A DNA stretch of 35,663 nucleotides, from assembly GCA_902606555.1 (NCBI GenBank), contig CACLGQ010000008.1:1-35663 (forward strand), given 5' to 3'. Positions 17,546 through 27,042 of this stretch are shown in pieces. The position numbers and the translations under genes were made by a program. Under the pieces are notes generated by a model. That model saw only the letters and a program-made list of their open reading frames with translations. It did not search any database and had not been told where the DNA came from. The stretch comes from an uncultured Bacteroidota bacterium. Its GTDB lineage: Bacteria; Bacteroidota; Bacteroidia; Flavobacteriales; Flavobacteriaceae. The number at the start of each line of letters is the position of its first letter. Within the stretch, counting starts at the first letter, position 1.

Positions 17546-20281
17546 ATGAAAAAAATAATCTTCTTTTTTGCAGCCATTCTTATGACTGGGATTGGCTTTG
17601 CTCAAAATACGGTATCTGGTACTGTAGTTGACTCTGAAGTAGGAGTCGGTCTTCCAGGTGCTTCAATTGTTGTCAAAGGCTCCTCTGTTGGTGTTTCCTC
17701 TGACTTTAACGGCGATTTTTCAATTTCTGCTGAATCTGGTGATGTTTTAGTGATATCATACGTTGGTTATGAGTCAGCCGAGATTAGCGTAGATGATTCT
17801 AATACTATTACAATTGAATTATCACCAGAAGATAATATTCTCTCCGGTGTTACAGTATTTGGCACGATAGACTTTGCCAAAGATAGAGAGACACCTGTTG
17901 CTGCATCGACATTAAATGCCGAAGAAATTGTAGAAAGAGTTGGAAACCTAGAGCTTCCTCAGCTTCTAAATTCAACTCCTGGAGTATATTCAACTATGCA
18001 GGGTGCATTTGGAGATGCTAGAGTTAGACTTCGTGGTTTTCAACAAGAAAATATTGCCGTTTTAATTAATGGAATGCCCGTTAATGATATGGAAAATGGT
18101 AGAGTATACTGGAGTAACTGGGCTGGACTAAGTGACGTTACTTCTGCAATGCAAGTTCAAAGGGGTCTTGGTTCAGCAAAGCTTCCAATCCCCTCAGCTG
18201 GAGGAACTATTAATATTGTTACTAAATCTACAGATTTATCTGAGGGTGGTAAAATTGCTTTTACAGCTGGAAATGATGGATATTTAAAAACTTTAATGAC
18301 CTACAATACAGGTATTAGTGACAGTGGACACGCATTTTCTGCATCATTTGGAAGAACAGCAGGTGATGGTTATGTTGATGGAACACCTTTTGAAGCCTAC
18401 TCATATTTCCTAGGATATGGATATAAAAGTGATGATGATAAACATAATTTACAGATTATTGTAACTGGAGCTCCTCAAGTTCATGATACAAGAACGACTA
18501 GCTACTATAACATGGCAACCCTTGAAGATTATAGAGATTATGGCATCAGATATAATTATAATTATGGACTTCGAGACGGAGAAGGTTATAACATGAGAAA
18601 GAATTTTTATCATAAACCTATTGCTTCTTTAAACTGGGAATTTAATATAAATAACAAGACAAGTATTTCAGCTACTGCATACGGATCTCTGGGTCGAGGT
18701 GGTGGTGGAGGTGATCTTGGTAGGAATGGAAGCTATGGATATTTCAGCTCCAGTAGATGGAGAAATCCTGATAATGGCTATGTTTTATGGGATGAAGTAA
18801 TAAAACACAATAGTGGACAGACCGCTAATTGGAGATATGGATCAACAGCAATGAATGTTGATGCAACAACTGGTCAATATATTGTAAATGACGAAAGCTT
18901 CTCATCTAGATCTCCATTCCCAAGAAGAAATGGATGGATTCAAAGAAACTCTATTAATTCACATAACTGGTTTGGTGCAATTGGGAATCTTAAAACAGAG
19001 CTTGCTGATAATCTTACATTAGATTTAGGGTTTGATTCAAGATTCTACAGAGGATTTCATTACAGAAATTTAAGAGATCTCCTTGGTTCTGACGGATATA
19101 GAGATTCAAGGTATAATGGTGTTCCTAACACATCTGGAGTTGTGGCTGGAACTAAAGAATATAGATGGCCAATCTCAGAAGTTTGGAATGTATTTGGTAA
19201 TCTTGACGATGAAGAAAAAATTGATAGAAATAATGTAGGTGTTGTAGATTATTTTGGATTGTATTTTCAGCTTGAATATTTAATGGATGATGTATCAATT
19301 TTTGTACAGGGTTCCGGCTCTAGTAAAGGATACAGTCGTGAAGAATTTTATCTTTACGGTCCAGGTGATCCATTGCAATATTCAGAAAAAGTAAATCTTG
19401 AAGGTGGGTCAATAAAAGGAGGTGCAAATTGGAATATTGATGCTCAAAATAACATATTTGGTAATGTTGGGATTTTCTCAACTCAACCAATTATCCACTC
19501 AGTTTTCCAAAATTATGATCAAATAGCTACACCTAAGGATAAATTACTTAATGAAAAAATTGTTGGACTTGAACTTGGATATGGATATAGATCCAAAACG
19601 TTTGATTTTAATTTGAATTTATACAATACAACATGGACAGATAGATTTTTGTTTGAAAATGTAACAATTAATGGGGAAAGAGGTGAAGCTAATTTTACTG
19701 GAGTAAAACAAGTGCATACAGGGATTGAGTTTGATGGAGTATGGCAATTAAGTCCTTTTGTTGAACTTTCTGGAATGTTTACAATAGGAGACTACGCTTA
19801 TTCTGGGAATGTAACTGATGATGCAGTTACATCAAATAACTCTAATGTTAGCATTGGTTCTGCCACTCTTTACCTTGATGATGCTAAAGTTGGTGATACT
19901 GCACATACAACTGCTTATTTGGATTTAACGGTAAATCCAACTGACAATTTCAAATTTAATTTAGATCTTTTTCATGCAGACAAATTGTATGGATCTGTAA
20001 ATGCAGAAGATTTTGATGAGCCTGGAGTTACAAATATGCGTATGCCATCATACGAAATATTTGGAGCTGGAGCTTCCTACAGATTCCCAATTGGTTCAGA
20101 CTACATTTATATGAGACTAAATATAAATAACCTATTTGATGAAGAATATTATCAGGAATCTGGTAATAATTATGGGGCAGATTACAGAGATGGAATTATG
20201 TACAAAGGAATTAATGTTGAAAATAGGGTTGTTCCTGGGTGGGGGAGAACTTGGAATTTTGGAGTTACTTATAGGTTCTAA
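17546..20281 (+). CDS. TonB-dependent receptor with carboxypeptidase-like domain
   Basis: A 911-residue outer-membrane receptor. The signal peptide is residues 1-20 (ends GFAQ). A carboxypeptidase-regulatory-like domain follows (about 22-105; SGTVVD, LPGASIVVKG, ISYVGYE). The plug is about 117-230, with LLNSTPGVYS, RVRLRGFQQENIAVLINGMP and AGGTINIVTKS, then a long barrel ending in YRF, the usual C-terminal aromatic. It is not SusC by its motifs, and no SusD partner follows, so the ligand is unknown. Codon use is noticeably more regular and G+C-richer than its neighbours, which fits high expression. It has its own 125-bp upstream region and ends 20 bp before a strong terminator, so it is probably a single-gene unit. 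Confidence 0.92.
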   Translation: MKKIIFFFAAILMTGIGFAQNTVSGTVVDSEVGVGLPGASIVVKGSSVGVSSDFNGDFSISAESGDVLVISYVGYESAEISVDDSNTITIELSPEDNILSGVTVFGTIDFAKDRETPVAASTLNAEEIVERVGNLELPQLLNSTPGVYSTMQGAFGDARVRLRGFQQENIAVLINGMPVNDMENGRVYWSNWAGLSDVTSAMQVQRGLGSAKLPIPSAGGTINIVTKSTDLSEGGKIAFTAGNDGYLKTLMTYNTGISDSGHAFSASFGRTAGDGYVDGTPFEAYSYFLGYGYKSDDDKHNLQIIVTGAPQVHDTRTTSYYNMATLEDYRDYGIRYNYNYGLRDGEGYNMRKNFYHKPIASLNWEFNINNKTSISATAYGSLGRGGGGGDLGRNGSYGYFSSSRWRNPDNGYVLWDEVIKHNSGQTANWRYGSTAMNVDATTGQYIVNDESFSSRSPFPRRNGWIQRNSINSHNWFGAIGNLKTELADNLTLDLGFDSRFYRGFHYRNLRDLLGSDGYRDSRYNGVPNTSGVVAGTKEYRWPISEVWNVFGNLDDEEKIDRNNVGVVDYFGLYFQLEYLMDDVSIFVQGSGSSKGYSREEFYLYGPGDPLQYSEKVNLEGGSIKGGANWNIDAQNNIFGNVGIFSTQPIIHSVFQNYDQIATPKDKLLNEKIVGLELGYGYRSKTFDFNLNLYNTTWTDRFLFENVTINGERGEANFTGVKQVHTGIEFDGVWQLSPFVELSGMFTIGDYAYSGNVTDDAVTSNNSNVSIGSATLYLDDAKVGDTAHTTAYLDLTVNPTDNFKFNLDLFHADKLYGSVNAEDFDEPGVTNMRMPSYEIFGAGASYRFPIGSDYIYMRLNINNLFDEEYYQESGNNYGADYRDGIMYKGINVENRVVPGWGRTWNFGVTYRF

Positions 20282-20300
20282 AATCTACACTGGTATAAAT

Positions 20301-20330
20301 AAAAAACCCTTCAATTAAGAAGGGTTTTTT
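20301..20330. terminator. Perfect bidirectional intrinsic terminator
   Basis: A 12-bp perfect inverted repeat: AAAAAACCCTTC, loop AATTAA, GAAGGGTTTTTT. The A run on one side and T run on the other make it work in both directions. It lies 19 bp after the receptor stop, and its last two bases are also the first two of the rsmI stop codon on the other strand, so one hairpin serves both convergent genes. Confidence 0.93.
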
Positions 20331-21000
20331 ATTTTAAACCTTTTACAACCATAACAAACTCGCCTTTCAATTTTTTATTGTTATAATTATCAATAATATC
20401 CTTTATTTTTCCTCTTTGAGTATTTTCAAAAATTTTGGTTAATTCTTTTGAAATAGAAATCTCCCTTTCTGGGCCAAAATATTCGTAAAAATCTTCGAGT
20501 GTTTTATATAATTTGTAAGGAGATTCGTAAAAAATCATAGTTCTTTTCTCTGATGATAATTCTTGTAATCTAGTCTTTCTACCTTTTTTTACAGGTAGAA
20601 ATCCTTCAAAAGTAAATCTCTCAGATGGTAGACCACTAATTACTAATGCTGGTATTAAAGCAGTTGGACCAGGCAAACATTCAACATCAATATTATTATC
20701 AATACACATTTTAACAATCAAATAACCAGGATCAGAAATACTAGGTGTGCCTGCATCTGAAATTAACCCAACCCTAATCCCTGACTGAATTTCAATAATT
20801 ACTTTTTCAACTTTTGAATGCTCATTAAACTTATGAAATGATTTAAGAGGTTTTTTAATTTGTAAATGATTCAAAAGTTTTAAACTTCTTCTAGTATCCT
20901 CACACAAAATGAGATCTACATCTTTAATACACTCTATAGCTCTTAATGTTAAATCATCAAGATTACCTATTGGAGTGGGTATTAAAATAAGTTTTGACAT
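20329..21000 (-). CDS. rsmI: 16S rRNA 2'-O-ribose methyltransferase (C1402)
   Basis: A 223-residue RsmI, which methylates the 2'-O of C1402 in the ribosomal P site. It has the tetrapyrrole-methylase fold: N-terminal LIPTPIGNLDDLTLRA, CEDTRRS near 35-41, SFHKFNEHSK, and the SAM-binding SDAGTPSISDPGY segment, then IFYESPYKL. Length is slightly shorter than E. coli (286), because the C-terminal extension is missing, as in many Bacteroidota. It is divergent from tdk, with 62 bp between the starts. Confidence 0.95.
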   Translation of the reverse strand: MSKLILIPTPIGNLDDLTLRAIECIKDVDLILCEDTRRSLKLLNHLQIKKPLKSFHKFNEHSKVEKVIIEIQSGIRVGLISDAGTPSISDPGYLIVKMCIDNNIDVECLPGPTALIPALVISGLPSERFTFEGFLPVKKGRKTRLQELSSEKRTMIFYESPYKLYKTLEDFYEYFGPEREISISKELTKIFENTQRGKIKDIIDNYNNKKLKGEFVMVVKGLK

Positions 21001-21008
21001 TTAAAATT

Positions 21009-21016
21009 TATATTTG
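21009..21016 (+). promoter_or_regulatory. Candidate -7 box upstream of tdk
   Basis: TATATTTG is a perfect match to the Bacteroidota -7 consensus TAnnTTTG and lies 46 bp before the tdk start, in the short divergent gap with rsmI. No TTG is found at the usual 19-21 nt upstream (the nearest is 12 nt away), so the call is moderate. Confidence 0.4.
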
Positions 21017-21062
21017 TCTAAATTAATAACTTATCTGAGAAAATTAACTTAAATAAAAATTA

Positions 21063-21599
21063 TTGGGAAGAATTGAAGTCATATGTGGGTCAATGTTTTC
21101 TGGAAAAACTGAAGAGTTGATTAACAGAATTAAAAGTTCAAACAAAAGCTTTAAAGTTTTTAAACCTGATGTTGACACTAGAAATAAAAAAAATATAATT
21201 GAGTCTCACAGTAAACTTAAAATTGAAGCTACTACAATATCAAATCCTAATGAAATATTAAAGTATAAAAATAAATTTCATATTATTGGTGTTGATGAGG
21301 CTCAGTTTTTTTCACATGATATTGTTGATGTTTGTAACATTTTAGCCAATTCTGGTGTTAGGGTTATTGTTGCTGGATTAGATATGGATTATATGGGTAA
21401 ACCGTTTGGTCCAATGCCTTTTTTAATGGCTATTGCAGAAGATGTAATAAAAGTTCACGCTGTTTGTAGTGAAACTGGAGATCCTGCCCTTTACAGTTAC
21501 AGAAGGGTTAAAAATAATGAAACCATAATGATTGGAGAAAAGAAAGAATATAATCCCCTTTCAAGAAAAGCTTATATTTCAAAACTTACTAAAAAATAA
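21063..21599 (+). CDS. tdk: Thymidine kinase
   Basis: A 178-residue type II thymidine kinase, which phosphorylates thymidine for salvage. The start is TTG; an in-frame TAA lies nine bases upstream and no ATG fits, and the protein begins almost at once with the P-loop region IEVICGSMFSGKTEEL. DEAQFF (DE-x-QF) and the substrate segment GLDMDYMGKPFGPM follow. The C-terminal lasso keeps one Cys (HAVCSETGD) but lacks the zinc-binding set; I remember this degeneration from other Flavobacteriia. The N-terminus is about 15-20 residues shorter than relatives. tdk-alr is a familiar neighbour pair. Confidence 0.92.
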   Translation: MGRIEVICGSMFSGKTEELINRIKSSNKSFKVFKPDVDTRNKKNIIESHSKLKIEATTISNPNEILKYKNKFHIIGVDEAQFFSHDIVDVCNILANSGVRVIVAGLDMDYMGKPFGPMPFLMAIAEDVIKVHAVCSETGDPALYSYRRVKNNETIMIGEKKEYNPLSRKAYISKLTKK

Positions 21600-21603
21600 T
21601 TCA

Positions 21604-22692
21604 TTGAGTTACCAAGGAACACAGATCACAATAAGCCTCAAAAATTTAAAAGCTAATTTATATTATATCAAAAGTAAAGTTGATAATACTACGAAAATTA
21701 TGTGTGTTGTAAAAGCTTTTGGATATGGGTCAGAGCCCATAAAAATTAGTAAGTTTTTAGAAAAAAATGGTATTGATTATTTCGCTGTAGCATATGTAAA
21801 TGAAGGTATAGTCTTAAGAAACTCAGGAATCAAATTACCAATATTAGTTCTCCACCCTCAGATTGATGATTTTGATGAAATTATTAAATACAATTTAGAG
21901 CCAAATATTTATTCATTTAGAATACTAAATGCTTTTATTAAAAAATCTAAATCACATCCATTCCATTTAAAATTTAATACAGGTTTAAATAGATTAGGGT
22001 TTAGTATAGATGATATTGATAAATTGTATGATATTTTAAATGGACAAGGAAACATAAAATTTCTGCTTTCTCACTTAGGAGCATCTGAGGACAAAAAAGA
22101 AAAAAATTATACTGAAAACCAAATCAGTTTGTTCGAGAAAATATCTGCTGAGATGGAAAATAAATTTGGGATAAGTTTTAAAAAACATCTATTAAATACA
22201 TCTGGAATTTTAAATTATTCCAAATTTAAGTATGACATGGTACGTACAGGAATTGGCCTTTATGGATATGGAAATGACAAAAAGTTTAGCAAACATTTAA
22301 AACCCGTTTTATCACTAAAATCGATTATTTCTCAGATCCATAGTATAAAAAAGGGGGAATCAGTTGGATATAACAGAGGTTTTGTTGCAAAGACGAACTG
22401 CAATGTTGCAATAATACCTATTGGTCATGCAGATGGAATTAGCAGACGTCTGGGAAATGGTAAAGTAGGTTTTCTAATTAAGAATAAAATTGCCAAAACT
22501 GTTGGTAATATATGTATGGATATGCTCATGTTAGATGTAACTAATATTAGTTGCAAAGAGGGAGATGAAGTCACAATAATTGATGATAAAGTTCAAACAG
22601 CAGAAGATCTTGGGGAAAAAATCAACACCATTTCATATGAAATATTAACATCTCTTTCCTCCAGAATAAAAAGGACAATCGTAAATATTTAG
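21604..22692 (+). CDS. alr: Alanine racemase
   Basis: A 362-residue PLP enzyme interconverting L- and D-alanine for peptidoglycan. Starting at TTG 21604, four bases after tdk, gives the normal family N-terminus (TQITISLKNLKANLYYIKS). A longer frame reaching back to 21532 would lie inside tdk and add residues not seen in relatives. The PLP lysine is K37 in VVKAFGYGS, the catalytic tyrosine is Y256 in SVGYNRGF, and RTGIGLYGY is the family motif near the middle. The C-terminal beta domain has the IGHADGISRRLGN and GNICMDMLMLDVT motifs. Both tdk and alr use TTG, which may limit their translation. Next is asd with its own promoter. Confidence 0.94.
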   Translation: MSYQGTQITISLKNLKANLYYIKSKVDNTTKIMCVVKAFGYGSEPIKISKFLEKNGIDYFAVAYVNEGIVLRNSGIKLPILVLHPQIDDFDEIIKYNLEPNIYSFRILNAFIKKSKSHPFHLKFNTGLNRLGFSIDDIDKLYDILNGQGNIKFLLSHLGASEDKKEKNYTENQISLFEKISAEMENKFGISFKKHLLNTSGILNYSKFKYDMVRTGIGLYGYGNDKKFSKHLKPVLSLKSIISQIHSIKKGESVGYNRGFVAKTNCNVAIIPIGHADGISRRLGNGKVGFLIKNKIAKTVGNICMDMLMLDVTNISCKEGDEVTIIDDKVQTAEDLGEKINTISYEILTSLSSRIKRTIVNI

Positions 22693-22704
22693 TGGTATTT
22701 AAAA

Positions 22705-22734
22705 TTGTGTGAGATTCATATTTATTTAAATTTG
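22705..22734 (+). promoter_or_regulatory. Canonical Bacteroidota promoter for asd
   Basis: A TTG at 22705-22707, a 19-nt spacer, and TAAATTTG at 22727-22734 give an exact fit to the -33/-7 consensus (TTG, N19, TAnnTTTG). If transcription starts about 7 nt after the box, the leader before the asd ATG is only about 8 nt, close to leaderless. Confidence 0.78.
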
Positions 22735-22748
22735 CTTATTATTTTAAA

Positions 22749-23738
22749 ATGAATTTAGCTGTAATTGGTGCAACTGGTCTTGTTGGCGAGGAAATCTTAA
22801 AAGTTCTTCAAGAAAAAAAAATTAAAATTAATGAACTTACGCTTGTTGCGTCAAATAAGTCTATAGGAAAAACAATTAACTTTAATAACAATAATTATAA
22901 AATTATTTCTATAGAGGAGGCTCTAGAAAAAAAACTCGATGCAGCTATTTTTTCAGCCGGAAAAGAATTATCATTAAAATGGGCAACAAAGTTTGCTAAT
23001 TATGGAGTTACTGTAATTGATAATTCATCAGCTTGGAGAATGGACAAAACCAAAAAGTTAATTGTTCCAGAGATAAATGGTGAAGAATTAAATTATGAAG
23101 ATAAAATTATAGCAAACCCAAATTGTTCAACTATTCAAATGCTAATTGCTCTGGCTCCAATTCATTTTAAATATGGAATTACCAGAATTATTGTATCAAC
23201 CTACCAATCGATAACAGGAACAGGTAGGGTTGCTGTCAACCAATTAAATAATGAATACAATGAAATTGAGGGCGAAATGGCTTATAAATATCAAATTCAC
23301 CAAAATGCAATACCTCATTGTGATGATTTTGAAGAAAATGGTTATACCAAAGAGGAGTTAAAGCTGATAAATGAAACACATAAGATTTTAGATTCAAATA
23401 TCTCTGTTACAGCCACAGCTGTTAGAGTTCCAATTATTGGAGGTCATAGTGAGTCAATAAATTTAACATTAGATAAATCATTTCAAATTGATGACATTAA
23501 AAAATTATTGTCAGAAAGCACTGGAGTTAAATTACAAGATGATCCCAAAAACTTTGAGTATCCAATGCCAGTATATGCAAAAGGCAAGGATGATGTTTTT
23601 GTAGGTAGAGTAAGAGAAGATTTTTCATGTGAAAATAGTTTAAACCTTTGGGTTGTAAGTGACAATTTGAGAAAAGGTGCTGCAACGAATGCAATACAGA
23701 TTTTACAATTGATAAACTCAAAAGGATTTATTAGTTAA
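22749..23738 (+). CDS. asd: Aspartate-semialdehyde dehydrogenase
   Basis: A 329-residue enzyme that reduces aspartyl phosphate to aspartate semialdehyde, the branch point for diaminopimelate, lysine, threonine and methionine. The N-terminal NADP fold reads [14 protein letters not shown], the catalytic Cys is C126 in ANPNCSTIQ, and the active-site His lies in GGHSESINL. It follows alr after a 56-bp gap that holds its own promoter, and its stop codon interlocks with that of accC (shared TTAA). It links the cluster to cell-wall precursor supply, together with alr. Confidence 0.96.
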   Translation: MNLAVIGATGLVGEEILKVLQEKKIKINELTLVASNKSIGKTINFNNNNYKIISIEEALEKKLDAAIFSAGKELSLKWATKFANYGVTVIDNSSAWRMDKTKKLIVPEINGEELNYEDKIIANPNCSTIQMLIALAPIHFKYGITRIIVSTYQSITGTGRVAVNQLNNEYNEIEGEMAYKYQIHQNAIPHCDDFEENGYTKEELKLINETHKILDSNISVTATAVRVPIIGGHSESINLTLDKSFQIDDIKKLLSESTGVKLQDDPKNFEYPMPVYAKGKDDVFVGRVREDFSCENSLNLWVVSDNLRKGAATNAIQILQLINSKGFIS

Positions 23739-25069
23739 TAATCAAAATCCTCCATAAACTTAGTAGTATAAACTCCTTTGATATAATTTGGATTGTCCAT
23801 CAATTTTCTATGAAATGGAATTGTTGTTTTTATTCCCTCAATTATAAATTCATCTAGAGCTCTTCTCATCTTATTTATAGCTTCATCACGTTTTTGATCA
23901 GTAGTAATAATTTTAGCAATCATAGAATCATAGTTTGGTGAAATGGTATATCCGCTGTAGACGTGGGTATCAACCCTTATGCCATGTCCCCCAGGTAAAT
24001 GTAAATTAGTAATTAGGCCTGGCGATGGTCTAAAATCATTCTCTGGATCCTCAGCATTAATTCTGCATTCAATGGAGTGCAATTTAGGATAGTAATCATT
24101 TCCTGAAACCTTAACCCCAGCTGCTACTTTTATTTGTTCTTTAATTAAATCATAATCAATAACTTGTTCAGTAATTGGATGTTCAACCTGTATTCTTGTA
24201 TTCATCTCCATGAAATAAAAATTCCTATCATTATCAACTAAAAATTCAACAGTTCCAACACCTTCATAATTAATAAACTTAGCAGCCTTGATGGCAGCTT
24301 TACCCATTTTCTGCCTTAATCTTGAAGTCATGAATGGTGAAGGTGTTTCCTCAGTTAACTTTTGATGTCGTCGTTGAATTGAGCAATCTCTTTCAGAAAG
24401 ATGACATACATTTCCAAACTGATCAGCTATAATTTGTATTTCGATATGTCTTGGTTCTTGAATAAGCTTTTCAATGTACATATCATCATTACCAAACGCA
24501 GCAGATGCTTCTTGTTTAGCTGATGACCAACTCTTTTTAAAATCTTTTTTATTCCATACAGCTCTCATCCCTTTTCCACCTCCACCTGCTGAGGCTTTTA
24601 CCATTACTGGAAAACCAATTTTTGATGCTATAGTTATAGCTTCTTCTTCATTTTCGATTGCACCTCCAGATCCAGGTATTGTTGGCACTTTGGCTAAGTT
24701 CATTGTTGAAACTGCTGTTGCTTTATCCCCCATTTTTTTAATCATTTCTGGTGATGGACCAATAAACTTGATCTTATGTTCAGCACATATCTTAGAAAAC
24801 TTCGCATTCTCAGATAAAAATCCATAGCCAGGGTGAATTGCGTCGGCATTTGTAATTTCTGCTGCAGCAATGATATTAGATATCTTTAGGTATGATTCAT
24901 TGCTAGGTGCTGGTCCAATACAAACAGCTTCATCTGCAAAACGTACGTGTAAACTTTCTTCATCAGCTTTAGAATATACAGCGACTGTTTTAATGCCCAT
25001 TTCTTTGCAAGTACGAATTACGCGTAGAGATATCTCTCCTCTGTTAGCAATTAGAATCTTTTTGAACAT
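23735..25069 (-). CDS. accC: Acetyl-CoA carboxylase, biotin carboxylase subunit
   Basis: A 444-residue ATP-grasp enzyme that carboxylates biotin on BCCP, the first half of the acetyl-CoA carboxylase reaction. It has the biotin-carboxylase N-domain ([20 protein letters not shown]), the glycine-rich ATP lid [24 protein letters not shown], and [14 protein letters not shown] with the catalytic Arg and Glu. Length equals E. coli AccC (449). It lies 7 bp downstream of accB on the same strand, the usual operon pair, and its stop overlaps that of asd. Confidence 0.97.
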   Translation of the reverse strand: MFKKILIANRGEISLRVIRTCKEMGIKTVAVYSKADEESLHVRFADEAVCIGPAPSNESYLKISNIIAAAEITNADAIHPGYGFLSENAKFSKICAEHKIKFIGPSPEMIKKMGDKATAVSTMNLAKVPTIPGSGGAIENEEEAITIASKIGFPVMVKASAGGGGKGMRAVWNKKDFKKSWSSAKQEASAAFGNDDMYIEKLIQEPRHIEIQIIADQFGNVCHLSERDCSIQRRHQKLTEETPSPFMTSRLRQKMGKAAIKAAKFINYEGVGTVEFLVDNDRNFYFMEMNTRIQVEHPITEQVIDYDLIKEQIKVAAGVKVSGNDYYPKLHSIECRINAEDPENDFRPSPGLITNLHLPGGHGIRVDTHVYSGYTISPNYDSMIAKIITTDQKRDEAINKMRRALDEFIIEGIKTTIPFHRKLMDNPNYIKGVYTTKFMEDFDY

Positions 25070-25076
25070 ATAATGA

Positions 25077-25559
25077 TTATGGTTCGATTAAAAATAAGGG
25101 TTGATCAAACTCTACTGGCGAAGAATCTTCAACAAGAATTTTAACAATTTTTCCTGAGATATCTGATTCAATCTCATTAAATAATTTCATAGCTTCAATA
25201 ACACACAAAACATCACCTTCTCCAACTGTATCACCTACATTAACGAAAACATCTTTATCTGGTGAAGGTTTTCTGTAGAAGGTTCCGATAATAGGTGATT
25301 TAATAATTTTATATGAGTCATCTGATGATAAATTTTCATCTAATTTAGGTATAGGAGTTTCAGTTGATCTGACTTCAACCTGGGGTACAGTTTGAATTTG
25401 GGGAGGTAACGGTTGTTGATTTAATGGTGTTGATGATTCTTTAATGGATGATTTAGAGCCTTTAATATTGATCTTGAAATTATTATTCTCAATATTAACC
25501 TCAGCAACATCTGTCTTTGAGACAAACTTAATAAGTTGTTGAATTTGTTTAAAATTCAT
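25077..25559 (-). CDS. accB: Biotin carboxyl carrier protein (BCCP)
   Basis: A 160-residue biotin carrier of acetyl-CoA carboxylase. The start is the ATG at 25559, giving [14 protein letters not shown], the normal family start. An open frame extends upstream to 25670, but it encodes a low-complexity Phe/Ile stretch unlike any BCCP and is rejected. The N-terminal helix is followed by a Pro/Gln-rich linker (about 38-75) and the biotinyl domain, with K125 in EAMKLFNEI as the biotinylation site. The region directly upstream is a 738-bp gene-free gap, where I would expect fabH. Confidence 0.95.
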   Translation of the reverse strand: MNFKQIQQLIKFVSKTDVAEVNIENNNFKINIKGSKSSIKESSTPLNQQPLPPQIQTVPQVEVRSTETPIPKLDENLSSDDSYKIIKSPIIGTFYRKPSPDKDVFVNVGDTVGEGDVLCVIEAMKLFNEIESDISGKIVKILVEDSSPVEFDQPLFLIEP

Positions 25560-26297
25560 AATTAATTTATTTGTGAAGTAAAAATCGAAAAAAAAATGAG
25601 AAAAACAACGAAAAATCTGATAAAATAATATATTTTCTCTACTAAATAGATAAAAAATATCATAAAACAATATAGAAATTATAAATAATAAGACATATTA
25701 TATACTTTTTATATGATAAGTAGATAATAAAACTGATTTTATCAATATTTTGACACTTTTTTCTAATTTTTTACCCTTTTTTTAGGTTTTTATGCAATTT
25801 TTTGACCTTAATTTGATTTTTTTATAATTAAAAACAGTAAAAAAAGTAAAATATTAACGATTTTTAATTATTATTTATGTATAAGTGGATTTAAAAACAA
25901 TAAATATTAATGATTTTATATAATTTTCTGATATTAATAGTTTTTTAAGATAGTTTTATGAAAATATGGCCCAAAACATCTAAATTTTAACTGATTTCAA
26001 GCAAAAAAATAATCAACAAAATCTTAGAATTCATATTATAAATCATTTTTATATTTTTTAAAACATTATGTTTTTAATTTTAGACATGATAATAGTGTAG
26101 AATGATGTTTAATTTTCCAATAAAAAATTACAGCTGTGAAGAGTTTTTGAAGTTTGAGATTATATGTTCGAATTTTTTTTAAAAATAGACCTAAAAATAA
26201 GCTGGTATTATTGGAAACAAGTCCTATTATTCAAACAATAAGCATATCATCCTTACTTAATTATAATGAATGATTTATAAAAAAATTACAGTAATAA
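25560..26297. other. 738-bp AT-rich gene-free gap between rpmF and accB
   Basis: No open frame of meaningful length, no tRNA-like fold and no recognisable RNA family is visible on either strand. Lines I counted by hand hold about 10-20% G+C, lower than the coding regions. There is no TAnnTTTG box with a proper TTG, no clear terminator hairpin and no tandem repeat. The longest intact ATG frame I read is about 26 codons (26102-26182) with no support. The gap sits where the flavobacterial cluster usually carries fabH, so it may be the eroded scar of a lost gene, an accB leader, or an unrecognised regulatory RNA. Confidence 0.6.
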
Positions 26298-26492
26298 CTA
26301 TTCGGTTTCTTCTGAAGTGTCGGCTAAAACTTTACCTCTGTAGTATAATTTTCCTTCATGCCAATGAGCCCTATGGTACAAATGATCTTGTCCAGTGGTT
26401 TTGTCAATAGCTATCTGAGAAGGAGAGGCCTTGTAATGAGTACGTCTTTTGTCTCTTCTTGTTTTAGATATTTTCCTTTTAGGATGTGCCAT
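26298..26492 (-). CDS. rpmF: 50S ribosomal protein L32
   Basis: A 64-residue large-subunit protein. [17 protein letters not shown] at the start and [18 protein letters not shown] in the middle are diagnostic. Relatives I remember from Flavobacteriia carry one Cys before TTGEAH; here the segment reads [10 protein letters not shown] and the protein has no cysteine. The gene starts 1 bp after the upstream DUF177 (YceD) gene, the standard pairing across bacteria. Confidence 0.97.
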   Translation of the reverse strand: MAHPKRKISKTRRDKRRTHYKASPSQIAIDKTTGQDHLYHRAHWHEGKLYYRGKVLADTSEETE

Positions 26493-26493
26493 T

Positions 26494-27015
26494 TTACTTT
26501 TTTAATTTTTTCAATTTATCCCAACGAGGGTCGAAATTACTACTTTTTTCGTTATTTATGTCAAAATCTTTTAATCTATTTATAACATCTGATTTAATCG
26601 AACCATCTTCAACTCCAGGATGAACGTTTCTAATTGGCATTGAAAGTACCACCATTTCATATAAAAATTGATCTAAATTAATGGAATGCGACCCTTGGGG
26701 TAAAATTAAAAGCTCATCATTTGAGTCGTCATGATATTCACCAAACTTTACAATAAGTTTAAATCGTGTTTTTAAATTATAATCGAATGGTTCATTAGAT
26801 AATGTGCAATTAATATTTACAATTCCATCCCCAATAATTTGCAATTCTAAAACAGTGGATTTTTTTATAAAATCTACATTAAAATTGATATTAGCATCAT
26901 TAAATTCACGGTAATTATATTTTTTGAAAAAGCTATTATCAGCTTCATACTCAAATTTGTGCTTACCATCTTTAAGCCCAGCAAATTTTAAAACAAACTT
27001 ATTTGAGATACTCAT
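26494..27015 (-). CDS. YceD/DUF177 family protein
   Basis: A 173-residue DUF177 protein, the family coded just upstream of rpmF in most bacteria; in some organisms it is linked to 23S rRNA or ribosome assembly. The beta-rich N-terminus is followed by the conserved acidic/hydrophobic strand [20 protein letters not shown] and a short [10 protein letters not shown] helix, ending in the basic [12 protein letters not shown]. The usual zinc-binding Cys-x-R-C core of many relatives is reduced to one Cys (INCTLSNEP). It is followed by rpmF with 1 bp between. Identification rests on context as well as sequence. Confidence 0.85.
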   Translation of the reverse strand: MSISNKFVLKFAGLKDGKHKFEYEADNSFFKKYNYREFNDANINFNVDFIKKSTVLELQIIGDGIVNINCTLSNEPFDYNLKTRFKLIVKFGEYHDDSNDELLILPQGSHSINLDQFLYEMVVLSMPIRNVHPGVEDGSIKSDVINRLKDFDINNEKSSNFDPRWDKLKKLKK

Positions 27016-27042
27016 TTTTTTTAGATATGGCTTGCGAATATA

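Noticed and set aside
21532-21603. N-terminal extension of alanine racemase inside tdk
   Set aside because: It would overlap tdk by 68 bp and add residues absent from the family; TTG at 21604 gives the usual start.
25560-25670. Upstream extension of accB
   Set aside because: The extra 37 residues are Phe/Ile/Tyr-rich translation of AT-rich non-coding DNA, and MNFKQIQQL at 25559 is the normal BCCP start.
26102-26182. 26-codon frame in the AT-rich gap
   Set aside because: It has an ATG and mixed composition but no recognisable family, no promoter and no neighbour coupling; chance explains it.
25560-26297. Replication origin or dif site in the AT-rich gap
   Set aside because: No cluster of DnaA boxes (TTATCCACA-like) and no convincing pair of Xer half-sites; low G+C alone is not enough.
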